Origin: Methylococcales bacterium OPU3_GD_OMZ
Lineage (GTDB): Bacteria; Pseudomonadota; Gammaproteobacteria; Methylococcales; Methylomonadaceae
Length of the DNA stretch: 39,673 nt
Direction of reading: 5' to 3'
NCBI GenBank assembly: GCA_001901525.1
Contig: MPSY01000005.1
Location: forward strand, 1 to 39,673
Part shown: piece after piece, positions 1 to 8,675 of the stretch
Layout of the letters: the number at the start of each line of letters is the position of its first letter
How positions within the stretch are numbered: the first letter of the stretch is position 1
Translations under genes and position numbers: made by a program
The notes under the pieces: generated by a model
The model's database searches: none
Seen by the model: only the letters and a program-made list of their open reading frames with translations
Told to the model about the DNA's origin: nothing

Positions 1-131
1 ACTTTTAAGCGAATGTCATAGTGAGTCACATCCATGGCGGCTTGATTAGGAGAGAGTTTTCCACCGCTATATACTTCCAACGAAAACGCAATTGAAAGAA
101 TAAGAAAATATATCAGATATTTTTTTAAGAT
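1..131 (-). CDS. Exported M1-family aminopeptidase, N-terminal fragment
   Basis: Reading leftwards from about 131, one frame stays open to the left edge. It encodes a basic, hydrophobic leader (LKKYLIYFLILSIAFS) and then a segment ending in AAMDVTHYDIRLKV. The DVTHYDIRLKV pattern resembles the first β-strand of M1 (gluzincin) aminopeptidases, so I infer an exported zinc aminopeptidase; its HExxH site would lie outside the window. The frame has no ATG, GTG or TTG before the leader. The codon where a start would fit best is ATC at 129-131, which gives (M)LKKYL. It overlaps the end of the upstream reductase gene, whose stop is at 125-127, so translation is probably coupled. The start is either non-canonical or a base error. 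The family call rests on about 43 residues. Confidence 0.5.
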   Translation of the reverse strand, partial: MLKKYLIYFLILSIAFSLEVYSGGKLSPNQAAMDVTHYDIRLK

Positions 132-580
132 TTCTTTACCCTGTATTGGTATTGAAATATACCGCCTTTTTCATCCACGGAAACCATTTGTTGAAATACC
201 AGCTCAAGATCCGGAATCACCCCATCGAACAGGGGAATGCCTTTGCCAAAAACCAATGGGTGGGGCGTGATATATAGGTGGGTTAGAAACGGGGCAAAGC
301 GGGCATAGGTTTTTCCACCGCCAATAATGTAGCAACGATCTCCCGGAATGGCGTCCAAAATTGATGCTGGATCATCATTTCGGTGAACTACAATCATTTC
401 ACGGCCATCTAATTCGGCCGACAGCGTGTCGTGAGTATTGGAGCCCATTATCACTTGGAATCCTAAGGTCTGCTCTTTGAACAAGGGAAGGTCTTTGGAC
501 CAAGTCGTTACTTCGCGATGGTGCCGGGCAATTAACCCGTCTATTGTCACGGCGGCAATAAGAATGACATCATTAGGCAT
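125..580 (-). CDS. Dihydrofolate reductase-like / RibD C-terminal domain reductase
   Basis: A 151-residue protein with the DHFR/RibD_C fold pattern: an N-terminal strand (DVILIAAVTIDGLIA), a VIMGSNTHDTL segment like the nucleotide-binding part of DHFR, a central IIGGGKTYARF glycine motif, and a late PLVFGKGIPLFDG motif typical of RibD C-terminal-type reductases. It is probably a soluble NAD(P)H-dependent reductase of a pterin or flavin precursor. The exact substrate cannot be told, because this family includes true DHFRs, RibD reductase domains and unassigned enzymes. It starts 6 bases after the M16 peptidase stop and its end overlaps the leader of the M1 gene, so it is an internal operon member. 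It sits among exported peptidases with no folate or riboflavin genes nearby. Confidence 0.75.
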   Translation of the reverse strand: MPNDVILIAAVTIDGLIARHHREVTTWSKDLPLFKEQTLGFQVIMGSNTHDTLSAELDGREMIVVHRNDDPASILDAIPGDRCYIIGGGKTYARFAPFLTHLYITPHPLVFGKGIPLFDGVIPDLELVFQQMVSVDEKGGIFQYQYRVKKS

Positions 581-586
581 GATTTC

Positions 587-3412
587 TTATTTATAAGATC
601 GTGATGCTTTCCAGGTTTTTAATTCATTGAATGTGCTTTTTGTATTCGTTGTATTTTCATGCTGTTCTGCAAACATAAGGAAATTCGCCATTCTTCGAGT
701 ATCAGTTCCGATAGCCTTTAATAAAAGCTCAATCGTTGATGACTGTTGAAGTATTTCAAGGGCTGCGATTGTTTTTTGATCTCTTTGAAAATCTGCATCA
801 TGTTCAAAAATGAATCCTTCAAATTTTCTAGCCCTTTCACTAATGCTCATTGGTTTTTTCTCCAGTTGCTCAATAGCAGACTCTTTTAATTGTTGAAATG
901 TTTCTTTATCCATGGCCGCAAGTAATTCCGGGGTGGATGCAATAAAATCATCAGCACGCTGGTTAACATCATCTGCGGTAAAGGTTCCAGACTGAATAAT
1001 AAAACTTAAATAATATGTATCATCGCGATTTCGAGTATAGGACCAAACAATGTACCCCAATTGTTGGTTGGTTCTCATTTCTGTATAGAAAGGCTGCTGA
1101 AGCGCCTGACTGATGATCAGGGATTTTGCCCGCATTTCTGGGGTGTCTTCATTACCCAAAACATATTCCCGATAAAAACAAGAGTTGTTGACAGTCAATT
1201 TCCCAATATATTGAATTTCTTCAGGTTGAGATTGAGTCAAATATTTTAAATCAAATGCGTCTGTTCGTTTAAGCCCCGTCGTATTAGATTTTTCATTGAA
1301 GATACTTAAGGCACGTCGGGCATCAGACTCTTTGAAATCACCATAAACAAGGCCCTCCACGAATGTTTTTTCATACAAAGTCTTGCCATAATTATGAATA
1401 TCTGACAGAGTCGCTTCTTGCGCCACCGGCAAGCTCTCTTCCCAGCTATATTTCACATGATTAAAAATATCAGCTCCTTTTTCACGAGTTTGTTGATGCG
1501 CATCCGATAATGAAAAATTTTGGTAACCACGGACAACCTTATCTTTTATTCCGTTAAACTGGTCTTCGGTAATGGAAAAATAAATCATGTGATCCAGGAT
1601 CATTTCGTAGAGCGTCATGGCAGATTCTGAATAACCGCTTACATTCAGAAATATTCCTTCATACCCTTCTCGGAATGAATAATTCAGCCCTGCTTGTTTG
1701 GCGGGATAACCCAATTCATTCAATGATTCATTCACGCAGGCTGAGTAAAGTTTTAAATAAACACGGTGTTTTAATGTCATTACATCCTCGGGAAAGAGGA
1801 CCTTAAAGCTTATGACGCCTTTGGGGCGCAAAAATTCATGATCGACACCAAAATAAAGATTAGCACCACCACTATTTATTAGCGAAACAGGCAAAATGTC
1901 TTCTTTTATTTCCCGGTTGGGCACAAATGCTGATTCTGGAATAAATGGGTTTACTTCAGCTATCATGAACTCTGCTCGAGGAGATGTGGACGTGAGTGTC
2001 TGATAAAATTCAGTATCTTCTGTATAGGAATAGGGAGCCTGATAATAGTGTTCTTTTTTATCTGTTTTAACTCCTTTTGCTGTCAAAACTGCCAACATAT
2101 TATCCGGCGTAATGTGTTTTAATAAACTCTCAAAGGTGTCTTTAGAATTGTCTTGAAAGATAAAATTTATTCGGCCTGCATCTTCCAGTGGATACATCAT
2201 GACTTCATTTGCCAATTGTGTGGCGCGCCACATGCCTTCACCTTTACTGCCATATATTTCTTCTAATTCTGCTATGGTCTTCAATTCGTTATATACGTGA
2301 GATTGGTGACCTGATTCTTTCATGAGCTCGATATAATCCAAAGTTGCTAATACAACATCTTTATAATCTTCTTGGCCTTTCGGTGTGAGCCCTATCCGAA
2401 CCGTTACCATGCCGTATTCTTTTGTTTCTGGGCGTGCGCCCGCGGAGAGTGTCTGTGCCCAGCCTTTATCTTTTAAGTAGGAAAGGAGACTGCCTTTCCC
2501 CTCGTGTCCTAAAATGAAACCGAGTTGCCTTCCTGGCTTACTTTCATACATATGGCGAGTGCTGGGAATGGCAAAGCTCATTTCCAGATCGCGAAGATCT
2601 TTTACAGGATCAATTTGAAGAAACCTGAATGTTTCTTTCTTTTCAAACACGATTGGATCATGCTTGGTCCTTTCAAGATTGTGATTCTTTACATCAGAAA
2701 AATACTGGCGGGCCCAAGCTTCCATTTCGTCCAAAGAGTGTGTGCTCAATAAAGCCAAGCCCATCCGGTTTGCGCTGTATTGATTGTTATAAAATGTAAC
2801 AAGTTCTTCCCGGGTAATGTCCCCTAATGTTTCAAGGCTTCCGGTGCCAAATTTTTTTGCTGGGTGGCTATCTTTTGCAAACTGGCTTGTGACCCGATGC
2901 TGGCGCCAATTATCATTCATAATATTTTTTTGATGTTCAGAGTTAACGGCATTCACCTCTCTTGCTGTGTACTCTGCTGTGAAAAGTGGACTGATAAAAA
3001 ATTGAGCAAACCGATCTAATGCGCCCTCAAACCCATCTGGCAGTACCTGCAGTTGATAATTAGTATGATCACTAGCGGTATAGGCGTTCGAGTAACCGCC
3101 AAAAGTTTTGAGATATGTGGAATATTCATCTACGTCTGGATATTTTTTTGTACCAAGAAATAGCATGTGTTCGAGAAAATGAGCAAGTCCTTCACGATTA
3201 TCCGGATTTTCCAATGAACCCACCTCCACAACCATGGATGCTGCTGATACATTAAAATCAGGATTTGAAAGAAGGTAAACTTTGACGCCATTATCCAGTG
3301 TCAATTTTCGAATTTCTGATTTATCAAGAGGGTGTTTGTCTAGGTGTTTATTTGCCATATTTGTACAACCCGTTATTAAACAGATCATAAATAGTGTGTT
3401 TATGTGTTTCAA
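587..3412 (-). CDS. M16 insulinase/pitrilysin-family zinc peptidase, lipoprotein
   Basis: A 941-residue protein close in size to E. coli pitrilysin. The inverted zinc motif HFLEH lies at residues 78-82, and the third ligand is probably E159 (VNSEH), 77 residues further on, the same spacing as in pitrilysin. Four M16 half-domains fit the length, with only the N-terminal one catalytic; the C-terminal half holds the usual QQLGYIVWS-type motif. The N-terminus has a short hydrophobic leader and a lipobox ITGC with Cys16, so the enzyme is probably anchored to a membrane on the periplasmic side. It should degrade peptides of moderate size. It follows the DUF5117 peptidase gene by 19 bases and precedes the DHFR-like gene by 6, which makes co-transcription likely. 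Confidence 0.93.
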   Translation of the reverse strand: MKHINTLFMICLITGCTNMANKHLDKHPLDKSEIRKLTLDNGVKVYLLSNPDFNVSAASMVVEVGSLENPDNREGLAHFLEHMLFLGTKKYPDVDEYSTYLKTFGGYSNAYTASDHTNYQLQVLPDGFEGALDRFAQFFISPLFTAEYTAREVNAVNSEHQKNIMNDNWRQHRVTSQFAKDSHPAKKFGTGSLETLGDITREELVTFYNNQYSANRMGLALLSTHSLDEMEAWARQYFSDVKNHNLERTKHDPIVFEKKETFRFLQIDPVKDLRDLEMSFAIPSTRHMYESKPGRQLGFILGHEGKGSLLSYLKDKGWAQTLSAGARPETKEYGMVTVRIGLTPKGQEDYKDVVLATLDYIELMKESGHQSHVYNELKTIAELEEIYGSKGEGMWRATQLANEVMMYPLEDAGRINFIFQDNSKDTFESLLKHITPDNMLAVLTAKGVKTDKKEHYYQAPYSYTEDTEFYQTLTSTSPRAEFMIAEVNPFIPESAFVPNREIKEDILPVSLINSGGANLYFGVDHEFLRPKGVISFKVLFPEDVMTLKHRVYLKLYSACVNESLNELGYPAKQAGLNYSFREGYEGIFLNVSGYSESAMTLYEMILDHMIYFSITEDQFNGIKDKVVRGYQNFSLSDAHQQTREKGADIFNHVKYSWEESLPVAQEATLSDIHNYGKTLYEKTFVEGLVYGDFKESDARRALSIFNEKSNTTGLKRTDAFDLKYLTQSQPEEIQYIGKLTVNNSCFYREYVLGNEDTPEMRAKSLIISQALQQPFYTEMRTNQQLGYIVWSYTRNRDDTYYLSFIIQSGTFTADDVNQRADDFIASTPELLAAMDKETFQQLKESAIEQLEKKPMSISERARKFEGFIFEHDADFQRDQKTIAALEILQQSSTIELLLKAIGTDTRRMANFLMFAEQHENTTNTKSTFNELKTWKASRSYK

Positions 3413-3431
3413 AATATATCCTTTTCACGAT

Positions 3432-5990
3432 TTAATATTTTTCCAATTCCTTATTGATCCGATAGGTTAAATACTTTCTATGGGCCTTGGTTGCCTCATT
3501 CATCCCGTAGGATTTTAAAGTATATTTTTTTACCTTATTCAGATTTTCAAAAGCTGCTGCAACGGCCAAATTACCGTACTTAACTTTTCCTTTGTTTTGA
3601 ACTATACGGATTAACCGCTCTGTGTACTCTATCTGCAAATTCCTGCGAACAGCATTAACACTTGTGCCTGCATCAGCAGAAAAACATATTGTTGTCAAGT
3701 CTAACATCATTTCATTAAGGCCATAACTATTTCCATACAATTCCGTGTCCGAAATTCTTTTTAAAACATTTACATGGAAAAAATGGTTTAGAATGCCCTT
3801 TTGGGTATTTAGGTACATATCAAGGAGTTTTGGATCCCGCGTACCGCTAAACCCACGTCGCTCCCATTGTAGATGCTCCATAATTCCTTCTGGAATTTCA
3901 AATGCGTTGGGTGCAAATATATATTTTCCTAAGAGTGTCATGGCCCATTTTTGCTTGTCCTGTGGAACGGGCCTAAAGGGTTTTTGGCTACCTTTCTGGC
4001 CTACCAAAGAACGGTCCACAAACACACCACCAACATAGCGGGAAATCACCATAGCAGAATTGCTATATTCACGATTTAAAATAGAAAATGCATCGGTGAA
4101 GGCATGATAAGATTCACCTGGGCGTTCATATCTTTTTTTCAACCCAGGATAAAGTGATCGGACAATATCCATTCTTTGTTTGGCATATGCTACCGGATCT
4201 GTGCTCATATCATATGTATTAACTCTTGGATCAATTCCCTTCCCCGGAGATCGCATATCATCTGCGTCATTTCCAAAATGTAATTCATTTTTTGTAGATT
4301 GGTTTAATAATAATTCTATACGTTCTTTTTCATCTCCGGGATTTTCCAAAGCTGGTGTATATCCAAACTCAATAGCCCAAATATCGTAGGGGCCTGGCAC
4401 AGTGGTATAAAATTGACCATGGTGTTTTGGGCTGTCGTTGACGTTGACGGCTGGATATTCCATTACAGATGATGTCAGGCCAACTGGCTCGGTGATTAAT
4501 CTGTCATGAATGTTTTTTAAACTATGCAAATGGCTGGAATAAAAATTGTGGTTCAGGCCCAGTGTATGCCCGACTTCATGAAGAATTAATCTTACTAAGC
4601 TCTCATAAATTAGACGGTGTTGCTCTAATTGATTGAATTCATCGACGGAGCTATTTAATACATTCAGACCAAATAAATTTCCTTGTTTCTGGTAGTCAGC
4701 CACAAGGCAGGTATAATCTTGATTGATTTCTTTTTCTGCGTCAAATGTTCGATGGAGTTCTTCATATTTAACTCGGTTTGTAAAATAAACATACTCCAAC
4801 ATGACGTCCGCACCCAAAATTTGACCGGTTCGCGGATTAACAAAACTGGGGCCATATCCCCCAAAGGGAGGGCGTGGCGAAGATGTCCAACGAAGTACGT
4901 TGTAACGAATATCGCCTGCATCCCAGGCTGCATCATCGGGCTGGACTTTTACCTGAACAGCATTGCGAAAACCTGCAGCCTCAAAAGCTTGATTCCACGC
5001 CAATACCCCTTCTTGAATTGCGCCCCTAAATTCGAGAGGAGTTGTGTTTTCAATCCACCAAACAATCGGTTCTATGGGCTCAGAAATGCTTTGATCTGGG
5101 TTTTTCTTTACTAAGTGCCAACGATGAATTAAATCACGATAAGGCGTTACGTCATCCGGCGTGGTCATATCAGTTACTTGCGTAGCAAAATATCCAACCC
5201 GAACGTCTTCAAACCTCGGTGTATAATCGTTTTCAGGCATTTGAATAAAACTGTGTTGGATTGTCACATTCGCAGATCGAGCATCGGTTAAACCCCGATC
5301 AGATCCCCAATTAGTGGGCACAGGATTAGAATAAACATACTGCACTACTAGATCTGTGTTTTCCGGATAATTATGAAGACCAACATATTTTGTCCGTTCT
5401 CTAGATAACTTACCAAGCCTAAAGGGATTTTTATTGGTACCGCCCGGAACGAAGCCTCTTGAGATTTGATGTAATGCTTCGGTCAGAAAAACATTATCGA
5501 TTTCAATTAAAACTTTGCCATCTTTTTCTGCTACAATAACTGATGAAGCTAAGATAGCAGTGCTAATATTGGCATCAGCGGCCTTACTTAAGGGGCTCTC
5601 AGGATCAAACCAAAAAGCATCGTTCTGTACTTCAAATTCAATACGATTAAAATATCGATTCAGCTTCATTACTCTTGCGCCCCTGTATCCACCTTTTAAT
5701 ACACCGGCATTAATTTGACCATTGAGCCCATGCACAAAATGGATAAATTCTTTTTCGAGCTGTTCTTTGGCAATAAGCATGGACAACTTACCGTTCGTGG
5801 TATCCTGATAAAGTGTAAACAGCCCTGCAATCTCTTTTTTATTTTTTAGGGCTTCTTCCATGGATTTCTTTTTGGGTGCTTCTGCGGGTTTTATTTTACC
5901 CGCTTTTTCTGTGGGTGTTTGCCCGCCAGCTGAATCTTGTGCAAAAGAAAAAGTAAAAATTAAAACTAGTGTTGTGTAAAGAGTTTTCAT
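3432..5990 (-). CDS. Exported zinc metallopeptidase, DUF5117/DUF4953 family
   Basis: An 852-residue protein with a signal peptide (MKTLYTTLVLIFTFSFAQ) and a linker rich in Lys, Ala and Pro. The metzincin-type motif HEVGHTLGLNH spans residues 471-481; H471, H475 and H481 are the expected zinc ligands and E472 the catalytic base. The middle segment (WWIENTTPLEFRGAIQEGVLAWNQAFEAAG in pieces) and the SVMEYP turn after the zinc site match the large zinc-dependent metalloproteases annotated DUF5117/DUF4953, common in Bacteroidota and related phyla. It probably acts in the periplasm or outside the cell; its substrate is unknown. The ATG lies one base after the lpdA stop, so it is read from the pyruvate dehydrogenase transcript or from a promoter inside lpdA. 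Confidence 0.9.
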   Translation of the reverse strand: MKTLYTTLVLIFTFSFAQDSAGGQTPTEKAGKIKPAEAPKKKSMEEALKNKKEIAGLFTLYQDTTNGKLSMLIAKEQLEKEFIHFVHGLNGQINAGVLKGGYRGARVMKLNRYFNRIEFEVQNDAFWFDPESPLSKAADANISTAILASSVIVAEKDGKVLIEIDNVFLTEALHQISRGFVPGGTNKNPFRLGKLSRERTKYVGLHNYPENTDLVVQYVYSNPVPTNWGSDRGLTDARSANVTIQHSFIQMPENDYTPRFEDVRVGYFATQVTDMTTPDDVTPYRDLIHRWHLVKKNPDQSISEPIEPIVWWIENTTPLEFRGAIQEGVLAWNQAFEAAGFRNAVQVKVQPDDAAWDAGDIRYNVLRWTSSPRPPFGGYGPSFVNPRTGQILGADVMLEYVYFTNRVKYEELHRTFDAEKEINQDYTCLVADYQKQGNLFGLNVLNSSVDEFNQLEQHRLIYESLVRLILHEVGHTLGLNHNFYSSHLHSLKNIHDRLITEPVGLTSSVMEYPAVNVNDSPKHHGQFYTTVPGPYDIWAIEFGYTPALENPGDEKERIELLLNQSTKNELHFGNDADDMRSPGKGIDPRVNTYDMSTDPVAYAKQRMDIVRSLYPGLKKRYERPGESYHAFTDAFSILNREYSNSAMVISRYVGGVFVDRSLVGQKGSQKPFRPVPQDKQKWAMTLLGKYIFAPNAFEIPEGIMEHLQWERRGFSGTRDPKLLDMYLNTQKGILNHFFHVNVLKRISDTELYGNSYGLNEMMLDLTTICFSADAGTSVNAVRRNLQIEYTERLIRIVQNKGKVKYGNLAVAAAFENLNKVKKYTLKSYGMNEATKAHRKYLTYRINKELEKY

Positions 5991-5991
5991 A

Positions 5992-7419
5992 TTAATGCCC
6001 TTTTTTCTTTGGAATGTAAAGATCTGTAATTGTGCCAGAAAACATTTCAGCGGCGGCGGCGAATGTTTCGCTCAGAGTTGGGTGAGGATGAATTGTAAGT
6101 CCAATATCTTCAGCGTCCGCACCCATTTCTATGGCCAGCACGCCCTCTGAAATCAAATCACCTGCGCCTGGACCAACAATGCCTACACCAAGAACTTGTT
6201 TTGTTTTTGGATCAAATAATATTTTTGTCTTGCCTTGGTTTGCGCCCACGGCCAAGGCTTTCCCACTGGCTCCCCAAGGAAATTCGCCCTTTTCGTAAGA
6301 TATGTTTTTTTCTTTTGCTTCTAGTTCTGTGAGTCCTGCCCAAGCCACTTCAGGATCTGTATAAACAACAGCTGGAATAGCCTTTGCATCAAAAGCCGCC
6401 GGGTGGCCGGAAGCAACTTCTGCGGCAACTTTGCCTTCGTGGGTGGCTTTATGGGCCAACATGGGATTACCGGCGATATCGCCAATGGCAAATATATTCT
6501 TTATTGATGTGCGTTGATATACATCTACATTAATAAAACCGAAATCGTTCATTTCAATATCGGTTGAATCAAGATTCAAAAAGCTTGAATTTGGCTTACG
6601 GCCCACTGAAACCAACACCTTGTTAAAGCTTTCTCTCTTTATTCCCTTGTCGTTTTCTATTGCCACAGTTACGGTACCGTCTTCGTTTGCTTCAACTGAA
6701 ATCACTTTCGATGAAACTAGAATCGATTCGAATTGATTTTTTAATTTTCGTTGTAGTGGTTTTATCAGGTCCGGATCTGTTCCGGGAAGTAAAGTAGGTA
6801 AAAATTCAACCACTGACACTTGTGAACCAAGTGCCGAATATACTTGGCCCAACTCCAAACCAATAACGCCACCGCCAATCACCAGTAGTTTTTCTGGAAT
6901 ATCTACGAGATCAAGCGCAGTCTTTGAAGTAAGTATTGATGGATGATCTTTGGGAACACCGGGTATCGTTGCTGAAGAAGAGCCCGCAGCAATGATACAT
7001 TTATCAAAAGAAATTAATATGTGACCGTCTTCCGTTTCTATATTCAATTCTGATTTGGATTTGAATGCAGCCAATCCTTGTATTGTATCCACTTTTCGAG
7101 CTTTCGCCATCTGGGCTATGCCACCATTTAATTGGGAAACAATTTTATTTTTATGTGCTCGGATTTGATCAATATCAATTGCCGGTTTACCATAAGTGAC
7201 GCCCATTTTTGATAAATGTTCAGCCTCACTCATGACCTTTGAAATATGGAGTAACGCCTTAGATGGAATACAGCCGCGATTAAGACAGACCCCTCCCAAT
7301 TCATTGTCACGATCAATAAGTAAAACCTGTTTCCCTAAGTCGGCCGCACGAAAAGCTGCAGCATATCCACCGGGACCAGCTCCAATGACAGCTATTTCAT
7401 AATGTTTAAGTTCTGTCAT
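5992..7419 (-). CDS. lpdA: Dihydrolipoyl dehydrogenase (E3)
   Basis: A 475-residue FAD disulfide oxidoreductase that reoxidises the dihydrolipoyl arm of 2-oxoacid dehydrogenases and makes NADH. The sequence shows the FAD motif GAGPGGYAAAFRA (residues 13-25), the redox pair C45-LNRG-C50, an NAD-binding GGGVIGLELG, an FAD-binding AIGDIAG, and the C-terminal catalytic HPHPTLSE with His446 and Glu451. No N-terminal lipoyl domain is fused to it. It follows aceF by 3 bases and completes the set aceE-aceF-lpdA, so its main partner is the pyruvate dehydrogenase complex. It could also serve 2-oxoglutarate dehydrogenase or the glycine cleavage system, since no second E3 gene is seen here. Confidence 0.97.
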   Translation of the reverse strand: MTELKHYEIAVIGAGPGGYAAAFRAADLGKQVLLIDRDNELGGVCLNRGCIPSKALLHISKVMSEAEHLSKMGVTYGKPAIDIDQIRAHKNKIVSQLNGGIAQMAKARKVDTIQGLAAFKSKSELNIETEDGHILISFDKCIIAAGSSSATIPGVPKDHPSILTSKTALDLVDIPEKLLVIGGGVIGLELGQVYSALGSQVSVVEFLPTLLPGTDPDLIKPLQRKLKNQFESILVSSKVISVEANEDGTVTVAIENDKGIKRESFNKVLVSVGRKPNSSFLNLDSTDIEMNDFGFINVDVYQRTSIKNIFAIGDIAGNPMLAHKATHEGKVAAEVASGHPAAFDAKAIPAVVYTDPEVAWAGLTELEAKEKNISYEKGEFPWGASGKALAVGANQGKTKILFDPKTKQVLGVGIVGPGAGDLISEGVLAIEMGADAEDIGLTIHPHPTLSETFAAAAEMFSGTITDLYIPKKKGH

Positions 7420-7422
7420 TGA

Positions 7423-8667
7423 TTAGTTTTTATAATAAGATAGGTCACAAAGGACTGATGCAAATCTGGATGTGAAGGTGGCGGCGGATGCGCCATCAAT
7501 TACCCGATGATCATATGATAACGAAAATGGCATTATGAATCGTGTTTTAAATTCTCCAGTTGCTTTATCGTATACCTGTTTCCAAGCGCTCCTGGATACG
7601 CCCATGATGGCCACCTCCGGTGGATTTACGATGGGCGAGAACCCGGTTCCACCAATACCGCCCAAACTAGAAATAGTGAATGTTCCTCCCCTTATTTCAT
7701 CGGGTTTTAATTTTTTTTCTCGGGCGCGGGAACTTAAATCCATGAGTTCTGACGATAGATCTATAATTGATTTTTGATCCACATCTCGCACCACCGGAAC
7801 AGTAAGTCCGAACGGCGTGTCTACGGCAATTCCCAAATGATAATAATTTTTCAATACTAAATTTTGGTCTGTGTGATCCAGGGAGCTATTAAACTCCGGC
7901 ATTTCTTTTAAAACGATGGTTGCGGCCCTCATTAAAAACGGTAGAAATGTTACTTTTATATCTTGCTCTGCAGCTTTTGTTTTTAATTTTTTTCTATAGC
8001 TATCTAAATCAGTGATATCGGCATTATCAAATTGAGTTACGTGGGGTATGGTCTGCCAAGCTTGTTGAAGTCGTTGGCCGGTGATGCGATTAATTCTAGT
8101 GAGCTTTTGTACTTCAACTTCTCCCCACTGTGAAAAATCAATCTCTTGTTTTTGGGCGGGAATATTCCCTGACGATATGGCCATCTGCAGCTTGATATAG
8201 CTATTTAAGTCATTTTTTGTAATGCGGTTTTTTTGTCCAGATCCTTTAATGACCTGAAGGTTTATTCCTAGCTCTCGCGCTAATCTTCGGACGCCGGGCG
8301 ACGCAAACACAGTATTGCTAGAACTCAAATCTTCCAAATGAAGTTTTTGTTCTGCGCTTTCGAATTGGGGTGGTGAATTTTCTTTTTGGGTTTTTTCTTC
8401 CACGGGCACTTTTTCTTTAGGTGCATCTCCTGATAATTCAATGTTCATGAGGATGTGGCCCGGTTTCAATTCGTCTCCCGCCGAAACCAATATTTCGGTA
8501 ATGCTTCCGCTGACATCTGCTGGGATTTCCATGGATGCCTTATCTGATTCTAACACCAATATAGTATCATCAGATTCAACAATATCGCCCACAGAAACAC
8601 TTACTTCGCTTACTTCGGCACCGTCAATTCCTTCTCCTAAGTCTGGTAATATAACTTCTTTAATCAT
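7423..8667 (-). CDS. aceF: Dihydrolipoamide acetyltransferase (E2) of pyruvate dehydrogenase
   Basis: A 414-residue E2 core protein that passes the acetyl group from E1 to CoA. The domain order is: one lipoyl domain (about 1-80) with the lipoylated Lys43 in DKASMEIP; an acidic, polar linker; a peripheral-subunit-binding domain (about 120-157, VFASPGVRRLARELGI then KNRITKNDL); a second linker; and the catalytic acyltransferase domain to the C-terminus with HRVIDG (His387, Asp391). It has one lipoyl domain where the E. coli enzyme has three, which accounts for its shorter length. It lies 8 bases after aceE and 3 before lpdA. The homodimeric E1 next door indicates pyruvate rather than branched-chain or 2-oxoglutarate specificity. 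Confidence 0.95.
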   Translation of the reverse strand: MIKEVILPDLGEGIDGAEVSEVSVSVGDIVESDDTILVLESDKASMEIPADVSGSITEILVSAGDELKPGHILMNIELSGDAPKEKVPVEEKTQKENSPPQFESAEQKLHLEDLSSSNTVFASPGVRRLARELGINLQVIKGSGQKNRITKNDLNSYIKLQMAISSGNIPAQKQEIDFSQWGEVEVQKLTRINRITGQRLQQAWQTIPHVTQFDNADITDLDSYRKKLKTKAAEQDIKVTFLPFLMRAATIVLKEMPEFNSSLDHTDQNLVLKNYYHLGIAVDTPFGLTVPVVRDVDQKSIIDLSSELMDLSSRAREKKLKPDEIRGGTFTISSLGGIGGTGFSPIVNPPEVAIMGVSRSAWKQVYDKATGEFKTRFIMPFSLSYDHRVIDGASAATFTSRFASVLCDLSYYKN

Positions 8668-8675
8668 GGTATTTC

